Part shown: positions 19,578-21,589 of the stretch, piece after piece
How the letters are laid out: each line of letters starts with the position of its first letter
How positions within the stretch are numbered: the first letter of the stretch is position 1
From: Nymphaea colorata
Lineage: Eukaryota > Streptophyta > Magnoliopsida > Nymphaeales > Nymphaeaceae
Assembly (NCBI RefSeq): GCF_008831285.2
Contig: NW_022204905.1
Span: forward strand, 1 to 21,589
Direction: 5' to 3'
DNA length: 21,589 nucleotides
The notes under the pieces: generated by a model
Seen by the model: the letters and a program-made list of their open reading frames with translations, nothing else
What the model was told of the DNA's origin: nothing
The model's database searches: none
Translations under genes and position numbers: made by a program

Positions 19578-21589
19578 ACCTATGCATTAGTTTGATCCTT
19601 TCTAGTTTATACGATAAGTTGAACATGTTGTTACATCATAGTGATCGATGCACAAGTTCACATCAATACGAGTGGGATTTAAGTGATTCAATTGATCACG
19701 CATATTTAATTGAATCTACTTAACTTGTTGTTACGTTTATATTAAATGATTTAGTAAATTCAAATCATAGGTTTATATGAAAATGAATGGGATTCATGTG
19801 ATTCATTTGGTGTCTTACAGGTAACTTAATGTGTTTCACTTGTTATTCATACATTTGATCACTTATGTTTAATCGAGAGATTATGTGTTTCATTTTTACT
19901 TGTTCTTACATACATTTGATAACTTATATTTAATTGAATGTGCGTAACCATTTGTTACATACGTATAGAATGACTTAGTGGCTTGAAAAAAGAAGTCCGT
20001 TTGGAAATGAATGAGAGTCAAGTCACTATATTGGTCCCTTATAGTTAATCTAATGTATTTCACTTGTTATTACATCTATAATGAATGATTTAAATGGTTG
20101 AAATCACAAGTTATATGATACAAATGGTTGAAGTCACTACATTTGTACACGTGTAGTTAGTCGATAGTTGAATTTGTTGTTACATCTATAGGGAACGTTC
20201 TAAAGGATTAAAATCACATGTTCGTACGAATACAAGTGAGATTTAAGTGATTCATATAATCATGCATACTTAATTGAATGTGTTTAACTTGTTGTTACTC
20301 TATAATAAATGATTTAGTAGATTGAAATCACAAGTTTGTGCGAAATGAATGAGATTCGAGTGATTCATTTGGTGTCTAGTTAACCTATTGTGTTTCACTT
20401 GTTATTACATTTTGATCAATGATTTAAATGATTAAAACTTACAAGTTTGTATGGATATAAAGGAGCCTATGCATTAGTTTGATCCCTTGTAGTTAGTTCA
20501 ATAAGTTGAACTAGTTCTTACATCTATGGTGATCGATGTAAGGAATTGAAATCACAAGTTCGTATCAATACGAGTGAGATTTAAGTGATTCATTTTATCA
20601 CACATACGTAATTGAATGTGCTTAACTGTTGTTACGTTTATATTAAATGATTTAGTAGATTAAGATCATAGGTTGTATGAAAATGAATGATATTGGAGTG
20701 ATTCATTTGGTGTCTTGTAAGTAACTAATGTGTTTTACTTGTTATTACATATATTTGATCACTTATATTTAATTGAGACATTAAGTGATTCATTTTCACT
20801 TGTTAATACATATAATTGATAACTTGTATTTAATTGAATGTGCGTGACCATTTTTACTTACGTATAGAATGACCTAGTGGCTTTGATACCAGAAGTTCGT
20901 TTGGAATACATATATAATGAATGATTTAAATGATTGAAATCACACGTTCATGTGGATACAAACGCGTGTAGTTAGTCCGATGAGTTGAATTTATTATTAC
21001 AATGTAGTGCACGATCTAAATGATTGAAATCACAAGTTCATATCAATATAAGTGCGATTTAAGTGATTCAAATGATCACACATACTTAATTGATGTGCTT
21101 AACTTGTTGTTACATCCATATTGCTAGATTAAGTGAATTCAAATCACAAGTTTGTGTGAAAATAAATGAGATTTGAGTGCTTCATTTGGTGTCTTATAAT
21201 TAACCTAATATGTTTCACTCGTTATGACATCTATGATGAACGATTTAAACGATAAAACTCACAAGTTTATATGGATGTAAAGGAGACCTATGGATTAGTT
21301 TAGTTTGATCCCTTGTAGTTTGTTCAATAAGTTGAACATGTTGTTACATCTCATTCATTTGTATCCACACGCACACAAATCACTCGTCTCAATACGTGTG
21401 AGATTTAAGTGATTCATTTCTTCATGCATACTTAATTGAATGTGCTTAACTTGTTGTTACGTCTATATTAAATGATTTAGTATATTGAAAACATAGGTTT
21501 GTATGGAAATGAATGAGATTTGAGTGATTCATTTGGTGTCTTGTAGGTAACCTAATATGTTTCACTTGTTATTACATACATTTGATCAC
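19578..21589 (+). repeat. Satellite HOR copy 7 (partial, cut by window end)
   Basis: The copy holds block A from 19578, block B from about 20466 (landmark shortened to 'aggagcctatg') and the first about 300 bp of block C from 21286. It ends mid-repeat at 'tttgatcac', so the array continues beyond the window. It is rich in single-base losses relative to copies 1-4. The 181-bp inverted segment would lie outside the window. Confidence 0.9.

Noticed and set aside
1-21589. CRISPR-like array
   Set aside because: The repeats are ~113-bp diverged units in continuous tandem with no unique spacers, and the LTR and base composition point to a plant nuclear genome.

Overview
The window is non-coding eukaryotic, almost certainly plant, DNA. 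About 18.8 kb is a very AT-rich tandem satellite array, interrupted once by a 2,748-bp LTR-retrotransposon remnant. I find no protein-coding gene, tRNA, rRNA or CRISPR array. A plant source, probably a dicot, is inferred from two things. The satellite has a higher-order organisation, and the insert looks like a large plant LTR (TG...CA ends, 5-bp target duplication, TATA box followed by a pyrimidine-rich leader). I cannot name the species.

Layout. The array is a head-to-tail series of a roughly 3.13-kb higher-order repeat (HOR). It is built from diverged units of about 113-115 bp that share a core like 'cacttgttattacatct' followed by 'gattgaaatcacaag' and 'gagtgattcatttggtgtc'. Each full HOR has three blocks, each opened by a variant of 'aaaggagacctatg(c/g)attag': block A (about 896-900 bp), block B (about 820-855 bp) and block C (about 1,415-1,430 bp). 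Copies start at 1 (cut by the window edge), 3135, 5186, 11096, 13538, 16623 and 19578; the last runs off the end. Copies 1 and 3 are essentially full length (3,134 bp, and 3,157 bp without the insert). Copies 2, 4, 5 and 6 carry different internal deletions.

Every complete block C contains a 181-bp piece in reverse orientation, present in all six copies that reach that point. It creates a large inverted repeat. A second, 42-bp inverted piece lies near the start of block C and makes a small hairpin.

The insert at 5643-8390 begins TGTCACGACCC and ends GGATCTTACA. It is flanked by the 5-bp duplication ATATT, and sister HOR copies show the uninterrupted site. It has no internal region, no second LTR and no coding sequence, so it is best read as a solo LTR. 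It carries a candidate TATA box (6999-7005), a CT-rich leader, and a dense cluster of short perfect palindromes at 6063-6555.

No genes work together here. The biology is satellite evolution: unequal exchange, internal deletion and inversion, local homogenisation, and a retrotransposon insertion later reduced to one LTR. A centromeric or heterochromatic location is plausible but not shown by the sequence. The final third of the window also carries an excess of single-base deletions against sister copies, which may be assembly error.
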